Shown here in pieces: positions 62,538 through 64,000 of a stretch of 64,000 nt of DNA. The notes beneath the pieces were generated by a model, which was not told where the DNA came from, did not search any database, and saw only the letters and a list, made by a program, of their open reading frames with translations. The stretch is from an uncultured Cytophagales bacterium (GTDB lineage: Bacteria; Bacteroidota; Bacteroidia; Cytophagales; Thermonemataceae), in contig CALEMF010000027.1 in NCBI GenBank assembly GCA_937911505.1, forward strand, positions 62,001 to 126,000. Direction: 5' to 3'. The number at the start of each line of letters is the position of its first letter. Positions within the stretch are counted from its first letter, which is position 1. A program made the translations under genes and the position numbers.

Positions 62538-62561
62538 CGATATAAAAACTATATTGCTCTT

Positions 62562-64000
62562 ATGAAAAATTATATTACTCTAATACTTCTGTTCGTTTTC
62601 CAAACCACCATTATAGCTCAAGAGAATATTATTTCTCAAGGGATTCCTGACAGCATACTTCAAAAAGAGTACTCGGAATTGAGTAAATATAGGAGTAAAA
62701 TTGACTACCCTCCATTTATTGGTTGGAGTTTGAATAGTAAAAAAATGCTACTTAACGGGGGTAAGGTAATTTATTCGATGAAAACCTATAAGTCCGAAAT
62801 TAAGGAATACAAAGAGGCTAATCGAAACTTTGGTTCTTATATCTCACCAAACCATAAATACTTTTTGTATCAAGAGGATGTAGATGGGAATGAGGATTAT
62901 CAAATCTTTCTTTACGATATCTCCGCAAACACGAACAAAGCGTTGTCTAAAAAGGGAGACAAAACCTATGACCCTTTCTGGAGTCCAACCAGTCGGCAAG
63001 TTGCCTACAAATCCAATAAAAAAAATCCGGCAATCGTTGATTTATACATTCGAGATATCTCAAATGAAGGCAAAGAGATACTACTTTTTGAAGATTTCTC
63101 AGACGATGGAATAATTTACGATTGGAGCTCAGATAAGAACCTAATACTGGCAACAAAGGTGATTTCTGAAAACGACAAATTACTTTATCTAATCAACGAC
63201 CAATCTTATGAAGTAGAACAAATTAATGCAGGCAAAAAAAATATTGCTTATTCAAATGCGAGATTTATTCCCAATCAAAATGCTTGTTTAATTGTGTCTG
63301 ATGAATTTTCGGAGTTTTTACAATTACATTATTATGACTTAATCAAAAAAGAGCTTACAACTATTACCTCAGAAATTCCTTGGGATATTGAATACATAAC
63401 TATTGATGCAGAAGGAAAAAAAGCGGCATTTAGTGTAAACGAAAATGGGTTTTCGCAGCTATATGTTCTTGATGTAACCACCTTGAAGTATTCAAAAGTC
63501 AACAATTTCCCAAAAGGCGTTATTCAAGATTTGATAATCAATCCAAAAGGAACAGAAGTTGGATTCAATTTTTATTCAAGTACATTCCGTAGGAAAGTAT
63601 ATGGCTATGATATTAAGACAAGGACTTTAAATCAATATATCAGAAAAGGCAAGTTGCAAACCGACTTAATTACATTCACAGAAGCAGAACCATTTGTATT
63701 TAAGAGTACTGACGAAAAAACAAACAAAGAATATAGTATCCCTGCATTCATCTATAAATCAAACAAAGAATCATCTCCTGTTTTCATAGATATTCACGGT
63801 GGTCCTGAATATCAAATTAGAGCAACATTCAATGGATTTTATCAATACTTGGTCAATGAACTCGGAATAACGGTCATAGTCCCGAACATCAGAGGTTCAA
63901 ATGGGTACGGAAAGTCTTATATGAAGATGGATGACGGACTGAATAGAGAAAATGCCATTCAAGATGTAGGAGCTCTACTAAATTGGATCAAACTGCAAGA
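62562..64000 (+). CDS. C33: S9-family (prolyl oligopeptidase-like) peptidase, 3' end outside window
   Basis: Open from the ATG at 62562 to the window end (479 codons). A signal peptide ends near IIAQ, then a beta-propeller of WSPTSRQVAYKS-type blades, and the start of the alpha-beta hydrolase domain: FIDIHGGPEYQIRATF (oxyanion loop) and VPNIRGSNGYGKSYM. The catalytic Ser, Asp and His lie beyond the edge. Probably cleaves peptides in the periplasm or outside the cell. It starts 24 bases after an attC-like site, so it belongs to the array. Confidence 0.85.
   Translation, partial: MKNYITLILLFVFQTTIIAQENIISQGIPDSILQKEYSELSKYRSKIDYPPFIGWSLNSKKMLLNGGKVIYSMKTYKSEIKEYKEANRNFGSYISPNHKYFLYQEDVDGNEDYQIFLYDISANTNKALSKKGDKTYDPFWSPTSRQVAYKSNKKNPAIVDLYIRDISNEGKEILLFEDFSDDGIIYDWSSDKNLILATKVISENDKLLYLINDQSYEVEQINAGKKNIAYSNARFIPNQNACLIVSDEFSEFLQLHYYDLIKKELTTITSEIPWDIEYITIDAEGKKAAFSVNENGFSQLYVLDVTTLKYSKVNNFPKGVIQDLIINPKGTEVGFNFYSSTFRRKVYGYDIKTRTLNQYIRKGKLQTDLITFTEAEPFVFKSTDEKTNKEYSIPAFIYKSNKESSPVFIDIHGGPEYQIRATFNGFYQYLVNELGITVIVPNIRGSNGYGKSYMKMDDGLNRENAIQDVGALLNWIKLQ

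Noticed and set aside
1-64000. tRNA, rRNA or riboswitch genes
   Set aside because: No cloverleaf, rRNA-like segment or known riboswitch core was recognised on reading; a covariance search could still find a small RNA.

Overview
The window looks like a chromosome segment from a member of the Bacteroidota, probably Cytophagales-like. Reasons: low G+C, Bacteroidota-type DUF families (DUF1835, DUF2141, DUF4350-like, DUF6463-like), many AraC/Crp regulators, and CorA/RecO/RNase HII/PolX genes with this group's flavour. The assignment is an inference from protein style; no rRNA or other phylogenetic marker is present.

Region 1 (1-11.55 kb) is an ordinary core segment with mixed gene orientation. 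It holds the end of a surface-polysaccharide cluster (two glycosyltransferases, an AsnB-type amidotransferase, a FdtA/WxcM-like cupin), then rnhB, a small membrane protein, a lipoprotein, a secreted three-domain thioredoxin protein, recO, corA, a small envelope protein and polX.

Region 2 (about 11.87 kb to at least 62.5 kb) is quite different and is the main discovery. It is a long run of about 33 unrelated accessory units (called C1-C33 here), nearly all reading rightward. After most units comes a structured non-coding stretch. Each unit begins with a GTTRRRY-like core and its gene(s) end at an RYYYAAC-like core. In many units the first 10 bases and the last 10 bases before the hairpin are exact or near-exact reverse complements of each other (for example GTTAGGCTTT ... 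AAAGCCTAAC at 26390/26975). The 3' core is followed by an imperfect inverted repeat (stem arms often GTGTATAAGTAATAGCGG / CCGCTACTACTCATACAC) with unpaired extra bases, then by the next unit's GTT core. This is the architecture of integron gene cassettes with attC sites. No integrase is visible in the window, so it resembles a cluster of attC sites lacking an integrase, or a very large sedentary array whose integrase lies elsewhere.

Interleaved with the gene cassettes is a second component, called element E here: about 20 copies of a gene-free repeat. Its full form is about 235 bp and a recurrent short form about 159 bp. It starts GTTGAGGCGC, closes that start immediately with GCGCCTCAAC, and is then one large stem bounded by GGATGGGGTGGTAGGCG / CGCCTACCACCCCATCC, ending directly at the next GTT. 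It therefore reads as a cassette that is almost entirely attC, inserted in one orientation between gene cassettes.

Cassette cargo includes SUKH/SMI1-like and LRR proteins, P-loop kinase, serine hydrolases, SDRs, GNAT acetyltransferases, FMN-binding protein, Fic protein, an MBOAT/SGNH acylation pair, an FtsX-like permease, APH-like kinase, VOC, TfoX-like, DUF1028 and many unknowns. Several cassettes carry their own regulator (Crp/Fnr, AraC, TetR, MerR), and two show clear palindromic operators. Many cassettes are decayed: Fic, HD-domain, serpin-like, AraC and ferric-reductase genes carry stops or frameshifts, and one small gene is split by an intact IS3-family element with a 3-bp target duplication. 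The right edge of the window cuts an S9-family peptidase gene.
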